Of a stretch of 64,000 nt of DNA, positions 57,326 through 64,000 are shown in pieces. The position numbers and the translations under genes are program-made. The notes below the pieces were generated by a model. It was not told the origin of the DNA and did not search any database. It saw only the letters and a program-made list of their open reading frames with translations. Position 1 is the first letter of the stretch. Each line of letters starts with the position of its first letter. This DNA comes from a virus, in IMG/VR virus record IMGVR_UViG_3300023174_005338, positions 1 to 64,000 of that record, one strand, 5' to 3'.

Positions 57326-58346
57326 TTGGGCCTCAGTGGGTCGCGTGGTTGAACAGACCGGCCCCACTGAAATAGTGCGCAACAAAAAGAGTCTGAGCAG
57401 TAGTGTGAATACTCCTGTGGAGATGCTGGACACCATTGTCACAGCTCGAGCCAAGGCCAAGCTGGAGTTTGTGGACAAGACCACGGTCAACATCACTGAA
57501 CAAAGCAAGATACTCATAGACGATTTCGTGTATGATCCCAAAGCCGGATCAGGCAAGCTGGCCATGAAGATGGTACAAGGCACTGCCAGATATGCGTCAG
57601 GTCAGATAGCCAAGAACTCACCACAGAATGTAAACATAACCACACCCACTGCTGCTGTGGCCGTGCGTGGCACAGACTTTTCCATGACCGTGGATGAACT
57701 GGGTCGTAGCCTTATCATGTTGTTGCCCAGTTGCGATGCTAAAAGTTGTGTGACTGGATCAATCAGTGTCAGCAACGATGCTGGTCTAGTCATTTTAGAT
57801 GTGGCCTATCAAGTCACGGTGGTGGCCAGCTTGTCAGCACCGCCCACAGCACCCACGGTGATACAGATTGATGCCAACAACATCAACAACATGTTGATCG
57901 TGGCACCCCCACCAGCAGTGCGTGAAGCCCTACAACATATACAACAAACAGCCTTGGACATTAATTTTTTAAACAAGGATCTGCTGAAGTTTGATGAACT
58001 GGATGTGAACTATCTTGAAAAGTTCAAAAGATTGGATGTGAACTTTTTGGATTTGGATTTCTTGGTCAATTTGTTGGATCTCAGCAACAAGCAGTTGAGT
58101 GCCAGCCTAGATGCCATGAGTCGTGAAGCCAGCCTGTTACCGGCCTATGATCCTAACTCTGGACTAAGGTATTTTTTCAACGAAGATGAAAGCAAGGTCA
58201 CTGTGAGACTAAACACAGGGCACATGGCCGAAGTCACTGTGGGCGTAGAACATGATGCTGTGGTGACTATAAATCAAGCAGGATGGGCAGTTACACAACA
58301 GATCAACCGTGGCGGAACCAGTATAATTAATATTATACAACGATAA
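57267..58346 (+). CDS. FecR-domain exported protein with LD-N-F-L repeats
   Basis: 359 residues from GTG 57267. The first 59 nt overlap the curlin gene in another frame and encode its signal peptide (A-L-A-I-A-I-T-L-A-L-L-S-L). The FecR domain (about 25-150) has T-T-V-N-I-T-E-Q-S-K-I and T-P-T-A-A-V-A-V-R-G-T-D-F. Residues about 230-275 hold Leu/Asp/Asn repeats of the form L-D-x-N-F/Y-L. FecR proteins often precede CHASE2 cyclases in bacteria, as here, and may pass a periplasmic signal. Confidence 0.85.
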   Translation: MSQLPALAIAITLALLSLTSWASVGRVVEQTGPTEIVRNKKSLSSSVNTPVEMLDTIVTARAKAKLEFVDKTTVNITEQSKILIDDFVYDPKAGSGKLAMKMVQGTARYASGQIAKNSPQNVNITTPTAAVAVRGTDFSMTVDELGRSLIMLLPSCDAKSCVTGSISVSNDAGLVILDVAYQVTVVASLSAPPTAPTVIQIDANNINNMLIVAPPPAVREALQHIQQTALDINFLNKDLLKFDELDVNYLEKFKRLDVNFLDLDFLVNLLDLSNKQLSASLDAMSREASLLPAYDPNSGLRYFFNEDESKVTVRLNTGHMAEVTVGVEHDAVVTINQAGWAVTQQINRGGTSIINIIQR

Positions 58347-58356
58347 GGAGATAATA

Positions 58357-58521
58357 ATGGAAGGAACCACAATCAAGACTCTGGCTGAATATATTGCCAA
58401 ATTGAATCGTGACAATGCTGAATTCTTGAAAGAATACGAAAACGATCAATTTGATACCAATGGCGTTGAACAAGATCACATAGAAACATTCTGGCCACCC
58501 AATGAGCACCCCCGCACCTAA
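58357..58521 (+). CDS. Small acidic protein (54 aa)
   Basis: The ATG is preceded by AAGGAG (58345-58350). It is a helical, acidic peptide ending F-W-P-P-N-E-H-P-R-T. Unknown function. Lies between the FecR-domain gene and the cyclase gene. Confidence 0.66.
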   Translation: MEGTTIKTLAEYIAKLNRDNAEFLKEYENDQFDTNGVEQDHIETFWPPNEHPRT

Positions 58522-58666
58522 TTCTCCAGCACCTTGGTGTTGTTGGCCTGGTTGCACTCGACCTGCACAGATCTACGAAAATAGAAATATCAAAGGAGTA
58601 ACATCATATCTTAAAACCTGTGGCAAACACTGGTTACCAGGTGTTCACTCCAGAGCTAATCCATAA
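58502..58666 (+). CDS. Possible small zinc-finger protein (54 aa)
   Basis: Overlaps the preceding gene by 20 nt. W-C-C-W-P-G-C-T-R-P-A near 12-22 and L-K-T-C-G-K-H-W near 37-44 give a C-x3-C...C-x2-H layout, like short HNH/zinc finger proteins in phages. No clear ribosome-binding site; tentative. Confidence 0.5.
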   Translation: MSTPAPNSPAPWCCWPGCTRPAQIYENRNIKGVTSYLKTCGKHWLPGVHSRANP

Positions 58667-58698
58667 TGTGCGTGTTGATCTTATCCAAGCTCAACCAG

Positions 58699-58704
58699 TA
58701 AATA
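58699..58704 (+). promoter_or_regulatory. Late-type TAAATA upstream of a short non-coding unit
   Basis: AGTAAATA with no gene before the terminator at 58754; see the adjacent RNA candidate. Confidence 0.5.
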
Positions 58705-58708
58705 CTGT

Positions 58709-58776
58709 GTCGATATAAAAACTATAAGGAATCGACCCAGCTACATATTCAAAAGCCCCCGCGAGGGGCTTTTTTT
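58709..58776 (+). ncRNA. Candidate small late RNA
   Basis: A transcript started by the late element at 58699 would begin near 58710 and end at the terminator, about 67 nt. It would open with a GTCGAT/ATCGAC stem (58709-58714 with 58731-58736) whose 16-nt loop exposes TAAGGA, a Shine-Dalgarno-like sequence. No start codon follows. It may be a regulatory RNA or only a leader remnant. Confidence 0.42.
58754..58776 (+). terminator. Strong rho-independent terminator before the cyclase gene
   Basis: AGCCCC / GGGGCT stem with flanking A/T extension, CGCGA loop and a T-run. Confidence 0.92.
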
Positions 58777-58784
58777 ATCTAAGT

Positions 58785-58790
58785 TAAATA
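58785..58790 (+). promoter_or_regulatory. Late-type promoter element TTAAATA of the cyclase gene
   Basis: Four nt separate the motif from ATG 58795, so the mRNA would be leaderless. No Shine-Dalgarno sequence is present. Confidence 0.62.
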
Positions 58791-58794
58791 TAAC

Positions 58795-60810
58795 ATGCTG
58801 AAAAAAATCCTAACTAGCCCCTGGACTGCTCTAATAACATTGGCAGTTATAGTAGCAATACGCATAGCGGATCCTGCATTTGTAGAAAGTGTTCGCTTGC
58901 GTTATTTTGATACCTTGGTGACCAGCAAGCCCGCAGAAGTCACAGGTGTTCATGTTGTAAATATTGATGAAAAGGCTTTAGAACGATATGGTCAGTTTCC
59001 CTTCGCCAGAAATGTATATGCTGGCATCATCCAAGATCTTTATCGCCGCAACGCTGGTCTTGTTGTTTTTAATATTCTTACTCCTGATCGCGATCGCATG
59101 GGTCGCGATGCGGCGTATGTGGCGGCGTTGCAAAAACATGCTACGGTTCTTCCAAGCATAGGCAGCACAGCGACTCGTAACCAACCTAGGAATCCCGGAA
59201 GTGCGGTGATCGGTCCCCTGGATACTAACAATTTTGTGACCTATCCTGGAATCATTGCCAACATACCTGCTGTGGAACGTGCGGCCATAGGCGTAGGTAT
59301 CACTAACACCTTGCCCGAGATAGATGGTGTGGTACGTAGAATGCCCATGGTAGTGGCTGTTGATGGTAAGTTATATCCCAGTCTGGCCATGGAAGTCATG
59401 CGTGTGGCCGCAGGTGACTCGACTTTCCAAGTCAAAGTAAATGAACAGGGCGTGGAAAAAATGCGTATTCCACAGTTTGGCCCAGTGAGTACAGATAGCC
59501 TCAGCAGGATCTGGATTGACTGGAGCCTGACTCCAGAACGTCACGGCTTAACCGACTTGCCCCAGGACTTTGATGGCGAGATAGTTATTGTGGGAGTCAG
59601 TGCCGCAGGCCTGTCCAATCCTGTGGCCACCAGCCTGGGTGAGATGTTGCCACAAGACTTGCAAGCCGCTGTGATATCAACAGTGATAGCCAACAAGATC
59701 AGACCAGCTATTACTCGTCCTGACTGGGCAGATGGTGCAGAGATAATCACCTTGGTCGTGCTTGCGGTGACATTGATATTTTTAGGGAGATGGACCTATG
59801 TTGGTATTGCTGGCAGTGTTGTTGTCATTGGTATTTGTGTTTGGGTTCCTGGTGCTTTGTACTCGAGCCATGCTTGGCTCACTGACGTCACTTTGGTTGT
59901 TGGGGGTCTTGTTGCTGTGCTTCTGCATGCTTATGGAGTACGGTTTGTATCAGAGTATCTTGCTAAACAACAAATAAAGAAACAGTTTGGCACCTACTTG
60001 AGTCCGGCCATGGTCGAGAAACTTCAGAAGAATCCAGAACTGCTGAAGTTGGGCGGTGAAAGCAGAGAGTTGAGTATCATGTTCACTGATGTGCGTGGCT
60101 TTACTACCATCAGCGAACACTACGGTGCCGACGTTCAAGGACTGACCAAGATCATGAACAGATATATGACAGCCATGACCGCCAAAATCATAGAGAACGA
60201 AGGTACCTTGGACAAGTACATAGGTGATGCACAGATGGCATTTTGGAATGCACCCTTGGATGACGCTGATCATGCTGTCAATGCTGTGCGTACTGCTTTA
60301 CAAATGATGGAGAGTTTGGATGAGTTCAATCGTGAAATCAGTGCAGAAGGCATTCCGCCTTTTGGCATGGGCCTTGGCATCAATACTGGTACCGTGGTCG
60401 TTGGTAATATGGGCAGCGATCAGCGTTTTGATTACACCTGCCTTGGTGACAGCGTTAATCTGGCGAGCCGACTCGAAGGCCAGTCAAAACCTTATGGCGT
60501 TCGCATCATACTGGGACCGCGTACTAGTGAGCTTGTCAGAGATTCCTACCCAGTTGCGGAACTAGACTGCATAGCAGTAAAAGGCAAGACCGAAGGCGTC
60601 CGCATATATACACTGGCAGAAGAAACACAGTTGCACAAAGATTTTATCACCTTGTATTACGCTGGCGAATGGAAACAAGCACAGGCCTTGATTCCAGGAT
60701 GCATCAAAGCCTGCCCAGAACTGGAGGCATATTATGGGGCCATGGATGAACGACTTGCGGCAGGTAAGCCAGATGACTGGATGGGAACCTATAAGGCTAC
60801 ATCTAAATGA
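58795..60810 (+). CDS. CHASE2-domain adenylate cyclase (class III)
   Basis: 671 residues. An N-terminal membrane helix (9-25) and an extracytoplasmic CHASE2 sensor (about 30-315, with V-N-I-D-E-K-A-L) are followed by three membrane helices (about 320-395) and a class III cyclase domain. Metal ligands are D432 (F-T-D-V-R-G-F-T-T) and D478 (G-D-A-Q-M-A-F-W). K474 and T548 suit adenine recognition, and N555 and R559 are the transition-state pair. It looks fully active, making cAMP. Bacterial-looking gene paired with the FecR gene upstream. Confidence 0.93.
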   Translation: MLKKILTSPWTALITLAVIVAIRIADPAFVESVRLRYFDTLVTSKPAEVTGVHVVNIDEKALERYGQFPFARNVYAGIIQDLYRRNAGLVVFNILTPDRDRMGRDAAYVAALQKHATVLPSIGSTATRNQPRNPGSAVIGPLDTNNFVTYPGIIANIPAVERAAIGVGITNTLPEIDGVVRRMPMVVAVDGKLYPSLAMEVMRVAAGDSTFQVKVNEQGVEKMRIPQFGPVSTDSLSRIWIDWSLTPERHGLTDLPQDFDGEIVIVGVSAAGLSNPVATSLGEMLPQDLQAAVISTVIANKIRPAITRPDWADGAEIITLVVLAVTLIFLGRWTYVGIAGSVVVIGICVWVPGALYSSHAWLTDVTLVVGGLVAVLLHAYGVRFVSEYLAKQQIKKQFGTYLSPAMVEKLQKNPELLKLGGESRELSIMFTDVRGFTTISEHYGADVQGLTKIMNRYMTAMTAKIIENEGTLDKYIGDAQMAFWNAPLDDADHAVNAVRTALQMMESLDEFNREISAEGIPPFGMGLGINTGTVVVGNMGSDQRFDYTCLGDSVNLASRLEGQSKPYGVRIILGPRTSELVRDSYPVAELDCIAVKGKTEGVRIYTLAEETQLHKDFITLYYAGEWKQAQALIPGCIKACPELEAYYGAMDERLAAGKPDDWMGTYKATSK

Positions 60811-60959
60811 TTATGTCAATTGGTGGGTGGACTGTGCCACCTGGACTTATTTAAACTTGTGGTTCTTGCCACATCGCATGCCAGGGTTGCATTCGGACGT
60901 GGATAAATTTGTAAGCCAATTTACTCTAAATGGAATCAAGGCCTCAAATATCTGCCGAC
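60811..60959 (+). other. Short non-coding gap between convergent genes
   Basis: No supported gene. GGTGG (60826-60830) can pair with CCACC (60837-60841), but no T-run follows. A 77-codon frame (60734-60967) mostly shadows the cyclase gene. Confidence 0.5.
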
Positions 60960-61397
60960 CTAGTTGACAGGTATTCTCAGTCTAAAGCCAATGGCACTGG
61001 CACCTGTGCTGTCAACCCTAGGCAAAATCAAGGTACAGGCCCACTTATAACAGGCTTCAGGAAAGGCCATGGGCAACACTGCGGCACGTTGGTATCCAGT
61101 GACGGCACCCACAGCAATGCCAATATCCCAACCATCCTTTTTATAAACCGCATAACGACCATAGGCATAGGTGCTGCCACTGTATTCTGAATTGCGGTAC
61201 CAGCCTCCGGCTACAGATATCCTGTCGGTGATACCTTGCTCTAGTCCAGCACCCCAGTTGAAACCATTGTATCCAGACCGGTCATGGACACTGATGCCAT
61301 TGACCTGTACATAGGTTTGAGCCGACAAACTATTTGCAACGACAAAAAACAACACACCCAAACAGTATTTTGAATTGTATAGAATTTTTTTTATCAT
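60960..61397 (-). CDS. Small exported outer-membrane-like protein
   Basis: 145 residues. The signal peptide ends S-L-S-A (near 25). The mature part has alternating polar and aromatic strands: G-Y-N-G-F-N-W-G-A-G-L, G-G-W-Y-R-N-S-E-Y, Y-G-R-Y-A-V-Y, G-A-V-T-G-Y and G-F-R-L-R-I. This suits a small beta-barrel. The ATG at 61397 gives a better signal peptide than one at 61430. May alter the host surface, for instance to exclude other phages. Confidence 0.68.
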   Translation of the reverse strand: MIKKILYNSKYCLGVLFFVVANSLSAQTYVQVNGISVHDRSGYNGFNWGAGLEQGITDRISVAGGWYRNSEYSGSTYAYGRYAVYKKDGWDIGIAVGAVTGYQRAAVLPMAFPEACYKWACTLILPRVDSTGASAIGFRLRIPVN

Positions 61398-61404
61398 GTA
61401 GAAA

Positions 61405-62694
61405 TTACTTTTTATCAAAATTATCAACAAAGTGTTGCATTATTTTAGGAAGGTTAGTAGTCGACCAATAATGTTGTAGTTCTGGCATCTTTTGTAGTTC
61501 AGCGAATCTGACAATTTCTTTTTCAAAGTCTGGATACATTTTAAGAGTGTCAAAAGCACAATCAAAGTTTTGCTTTAACTCATCTATCACAAAATTAAAA
61601 AAATTTTCACTAAAAAAATGTGTTTGATTATGAAGAACTATCTGTTCTATCTGTTGCATTTTACTGAATTTTTCTTCGGGGCTCCAGGCATTTATGGTTT
61701 TCATCAGCTGTATTATGGTCAGCATACGATCATAGGGATCCTCAATGCTGTCATAGCTTTCGTCCCAAACCAAGTCAAAGGTCTTGAATCCATATTCTTT
61801 CAAATACTGCAAACTGCCATGTGTGGCAACTAATATAAAAGGTTGACCGCATGCTATAGGACGTAGAATTTTTTCAGTCAAGTGTAATCGATCGTCATCG
61901 AACAAGGTTTCCAACACCACTTCGATTTCAGTGCAGTTATAATCTCTTGAATCAAAATCTCCACTGGCCGTAGACAAAGCAGTGGTCTTGGGCACATGAT
62001 GCTCCAGCACATGTTCTGGTCGCCAAACAGGATTATGAAAGTTATAGTCAGAGTAGTGTATATCTGTGTCGGAATCCACAGGGTTACAGTGGGTCAGGCA
62101 TTGATCAACCAGTTGATGCGTGATCAGTAGATCCGTAAATTTCAGTCTATATTCTCTGGTGCCGGTCCAGGCGCGATTGTATATTAAAAATTTCTTTTTG
62201 CTATTTTTCTTAAAAACTTCGTGTTGCGCATATCTAAACCAATCTCTAGCTATGATTGCATGACTCCAGTAGTAGACCGACAACAATTGACTTTGATGAT
62301 TGGCCGGAGGCTCGAGATATTTTTCTAAATTTTTTGACCTGCGTTCACTGTGCAGTAACAGGCTTTTACCAAATAAATTTTTTCGAAAATTTATGTTAAA
62401 GGCAGGTTTGGCCAAGTTCAGATCATTTAAAATTTGCACCAGTTTTGCGGGTAAAATATCGTCTGATTTTTGTTGTTGATTCAATCGTTCATAATCTAGT
62501 GCTTCTTGGTCGTGGCAAAAAACAATTGGCCATAAAAAATTTGCCAAAAAAGATTCATGTTCTCTCAATGGCAACAATTGATCAATATTTTTTGCACCAT
62601 CTGGATAAAAACGATAAATTAATACACGCCCATCATAGCTGTGACAGGCAATATTGTCAATAAAATGATACAGACTATCTAATGGAACACTCAT
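61405..62694 (-). CDS. AT-rich glycosyltransferase-like protein, paralogue of the 15711-16799 product
   Basis: 429 residues. C-terminal blocks are L-T-E-K-I-L-R-P-I-A-C-G-Q-P-F near 280, Y-G-F-K-T-F and W-D-E-S-Y-D-S-I-E-D-P-Y-D-R near 310, shared with the protein at 15711. Likely GT-B sugar transferase. A/T-rich codons set it apart. The gene runs on the minus strand with an outer-membrane-like gene behind it. Confidence 0.65.
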   Translation of the reverse strand: MSVPLDSLYHFIDNIACHSYDGRVLIYRFYPDGAKNIDQLLPLREHESFLANFLWPIVFCHDQEALDYERLNQQQKSDDILPAKLVQILNDLNLAKPAFNINFRKNLFGKSLLLHSERRSKNLEKYLEPPANHQSQLLSVYYWSHAIIARDWFRYAQHEVFKKNSKKKFLIYNRAWTGTREYRLKFTDLLITHQLVDQCLTHCNPVDSDTDIHYSDYNFHNPVWRPEHVLEHHVPKTTALSTASGDFDSRDYNCTEIEVVLETLFDDDRLHLTEKILRPIACGQPFILVATHGSLQYLKEYGFKTFDLVWDESYDSIEDPYDRMLTIIQLMKTINAWSPEEKFSKMQQIEQIVLHNQTHFFSENFFNFVIDELKQNFDCAFDTLKMYPDFEKEIVRFAELQKMPELQHYWSTTNLPKIMQHFVDNFDKK

Positions 62695-62705
62695 AGCAGA
62701 TTATA

Positions 62706-62711
62706 TATTTA
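62706..62711 (-). promoter_or_regulatory. Minus-strand late-type element TAAATA
   Basis: TATTTA on the plus strand in the 29-nt gap between divergent genes, 11 nt before the ATG at 62694. Confidence 0.5.
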
Positions 62712-62723
62712 CTTGAATGATCA

Positions 62724-63254
62724 ATGTCAAATAAAAATTACTACCTACACAAGTACCAATTGTATCCTTTTTGGGATGATGAATACCAACGACTGAACTA
62801 TGTGAATGAATCATTCAACGATGCCGATCAACTACAGGACTGGCAACAGCTGGGTTACGGTTGCAAGTTTACCGGAGACATGTGTGACATGCGTGATCCG
62901 CAACCGATCTGGAATCAGAGATTTATTGACATATTTTCCGGACAAGGATGGCATGATGTTGGTACCAGCTACTACCGAATGGGCACAGGTACAGTGTTGC
63001 CCACACATCAGGATCGTTATGTCAAATACATTTCCTTGTTTGGTCTGCAGGGTCGAGAACACACCATACGTAGAGCCATTGTATTCCTGGAAGACTGGCA
63101 ACAGGGGCACTATGCTGAATATAAAGGTCGGCCCTATGTAAATTGGCGTGCCGGAGCTGTCATAGAATGGACCTATGACACACCACACATGGCGGCTAAT
63201 CTAGGGCCAACTCCAAGATACACCTTGCAAATAACTGGACATGTACCTGATTAA
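62724..63254 (+). CDS. 2-oxoglutarate/Fe(II)-dependent oxygenase-like protein (second)
   Basis: 176 residues. Iron ligands are H95-Q-D97 and H155, and R165 is the likely 2-oxoglutarate ligand. F-L-E-D-W-Q-Q-G-H-Y and N-W-R-A-G-A-V-I-E-W are typical strand blocks of aspartyl/prolyl hydroxylase-like proteins. Distinct from the oxygenase at 22784. Substrate unknown. It overlaps the amidinotransferase gene by 14 nt, so they probably act in the same pathway. Confidence 0.75.
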   Translation: MSNKNYYLHKYQLYPFWDDEYQRLNYVNESFNDADQLQDWQQLGYGCKFTGDMCDMRDPQPIWNQRFIDIFSGQGWHDVGTSYYRMGTGTVLPTHQDRYVKYISLFGLQGREHTIRRAIVFLEDWQQGHYAEYKGRPYVNWRAGAVIEWTYDTPHMAANLGPTPRYTLQITGHVPD

Positions 63255-64000
63255 TACCTGTAACGAATGGGACCCACTGGAAACTGTAGTAGTGGGTTCG
63301 GCCACCGCGGCCAATTGGCCCTCATCTGATCCGGTATTTGCCGAAGAAGGTCAAAAAACAACCTGGACTGAAACACCTGTGCCACAAGGTCCAGTGCCCA
63401 AATTCATTGTTGATCAAGCCAACAGAGAATTAGACACACTGAGTGAGACCTTGTTACGATATGGCGCCACTGTACATAGACCTCGTCCCATGGACTTTGT
63501 AGAAGAAAAAGGCCTGTACAACTATTGCCCCAGAGACCGACTTTTGGTTTGGGGCAACACCGTGGTTGATGTCAACATGATGTATCCTTGTCGCAATCAA
63601 GAAATTACAAATTATTATCGTGTGTTATCACAGGCTCGAACTATACTGACTATGCCTAGAGATAGTGGCATGGTCCTGGATGCAGCCAATGTGTGTAGAT
63701 TGGGCGATACTTGGTTGTTCCTGGAATCGGCTTCGGGCAATCGTGCAGCCTATGAGTGGCTGTGCGAAAAATTTCCTCAAGTGAACATTGAACTGTGCAA
63801 CTTTTATTCGGGAGTTCATATTGACTCAACCATAGTGCCGTTGCGCGAAGGTTTGGTCATGCTCAACGCCAGTCGTGTCAACAAAGACAACTGTCCTCGA
63901 GCATTTGACTATTGGGAAAAGATCTGGGTCACCGACGACATGATAGTAGCGCACGATTTTTACCAATATCCCTATGCAAGCAAATGGATAGCCATGAACA
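63241..64000 (+). CDS. Amidinotransferase-like protein (partial, runs off the window)
   Basis: The frame is open from ATG 63241 to the window end (253 codons so far). Family blocks are C-N-E-W-D-P-L-E-T-V-V-V-G-S at the N-terminus, Y-C-P-R-D-R-L-L-V-W-G near 98, M-M-Y-P-C-R-N-Q-E near 114 and G-V-H-I-D-S-T near 195. They fit glycine/inosamine amidinotransferases of the guanidino-modifying superfamily. The catalytic Cys region lies beyond the window. May modify an amino acid or aminosugar. Confidence 0.8.
   Translation, partial: MYLINTCNEWDPLETVVVGSATAANWPSSDPVFAEEGQKTTWTETPVPQGPVPKFIVDQANRELDTLSETLLRYGATVHRPRPMDFVEEKGLYNYCPRDRLLVWGNTVVDVNMMYPCRNQEITNYYRVLSQARTILTMPRDSGMVLDAANVCRLGDTWLFLESASGNRAAYEWLCEKFPQVNIELCNFYSGVHIDSTIVPLREGLVMLNASRVNKDNCPRAFDYWEKIWVTDDMIVAHDFYQYPYASKWIAMN

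Noticed and set aside
60734-60967. A 77-codon frame overlapping the cyclase 3' end
   Set aside because: About half lies inside the cyclase gene in another frame, no ribosome-binding site or coupling is seen, and the remainder has no recognisable sequence.
1-64000. CRISPR arrays, insertion sequences, transposases or an integrase
   Set aside because: No regular direct-repeat array, terminal inverted repeats with a transposase, or recombinase motif was seen. The only mobile-type gene is the homing endonuclease.

Overview
The window is a stretch of a large double-stranded DNA tailed phage of the T4-like myovirus superfamily, of the kind found in aquatic environments, infecting a Gram-negative bacterium. 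The evidence is a T4-type replication/recombination set (gp32-like SSB, UvsX, UvsW, gp61-type primase, gp41-type helicase, ATP-dependent DNA ligase, NrdA/NrdB/glutaredoxin), many small proteins of the sort shared with T4-like cyanophages, a PAAR spike tip, a tail-fibre/pectate-lyase protein, dense ATGA-type stop/start overlaps, and two promoter classes visible by eye. One class is sigma70-like (TTGACC/TTGACA, 17 nt, TATAAT). The other is T4-late-like (TATAAATA or TAAATA). No photosynthesis genes are visible, so it is not obviously a cyanophage. An alanine/lysine-rich secreted peptide, lipoproteins and curli genes suggest a proteobacterial, perhaps betaproteobacterial, host; that is inference only.

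Layout. 0-3.6 kb holds SSB, UvsX and two conserved neighbours. 3.6-10.9 kb is a surface-sugar cassette: a methyltransferase, a cytidylyltransferase-cupin fusion and seven glycosyltransferase-like genes, one of them divergent from a shared palindromic late promoter. 10.9-18.4 kb holds an AAA ATPase, UvsW, a possible clamp-loader subunit, a GT-like gene, a zinc-finger protein and a miniature DnaE-like polymerase palm. 18.4-24.3 kb holds a structural protein, the primase, a GIY-YIG homing endonuclease, the replicative helicase, a 2OG-Fe(II) oxygenase and a radical SAM enzyme. 24.3-33.9 kb is virion or virion-associated genes, a nucleotidyltransferase-ligase fusion, an IscU/IscA iron-sulfur pair, a PD-(D/E)XK nuclease and the tail fibre. 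33.9-40.1 kb has nucleotide reduction, then the PAAR tip and two baseplate-like proteins. 40.2-48.5 kb has many tiny genes under repeated strong sigma70-like promoters, three exported proteins, DNA ligase, a CDGSH-like protein and a Bax-inhibitor-1 protein. 48.5-55.0 kb has a large membrane coiled-coil protein, then ClpX, ribosomal protein bS21, Hsp20, ClpS, a phosphoesterase and small membrane proteins. 55.1-60.8 kb is a bacterial-looking island: CsgF, CsgG with an SH3 extension, a curlin-repeat protein, a FecR-domain protein and a CHASE2 adenylate cyclase. 60.9-64.0 kb has an outer-membrane-like protein, another GT-like gene, a second 2OG oxygenase and the start of an amidinotransferase.

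How it may work together. Early/middle genes rebuild replication and nucleotide supply. The ClpX-ClpS-bS21-Hsp20 block could retarget host proteolysis and translation. Several late genes have the late promoter so close to the ATG that their mRNAs would be leaderless or nearly so, which makes the phage bS21 especially interesting. The most unusual element is the curli/FecR/cyclase island, a candidate phage-borne amyloid-secretion and cAMP-signalling system. All homology calls come from reading motifs; no database search was run.
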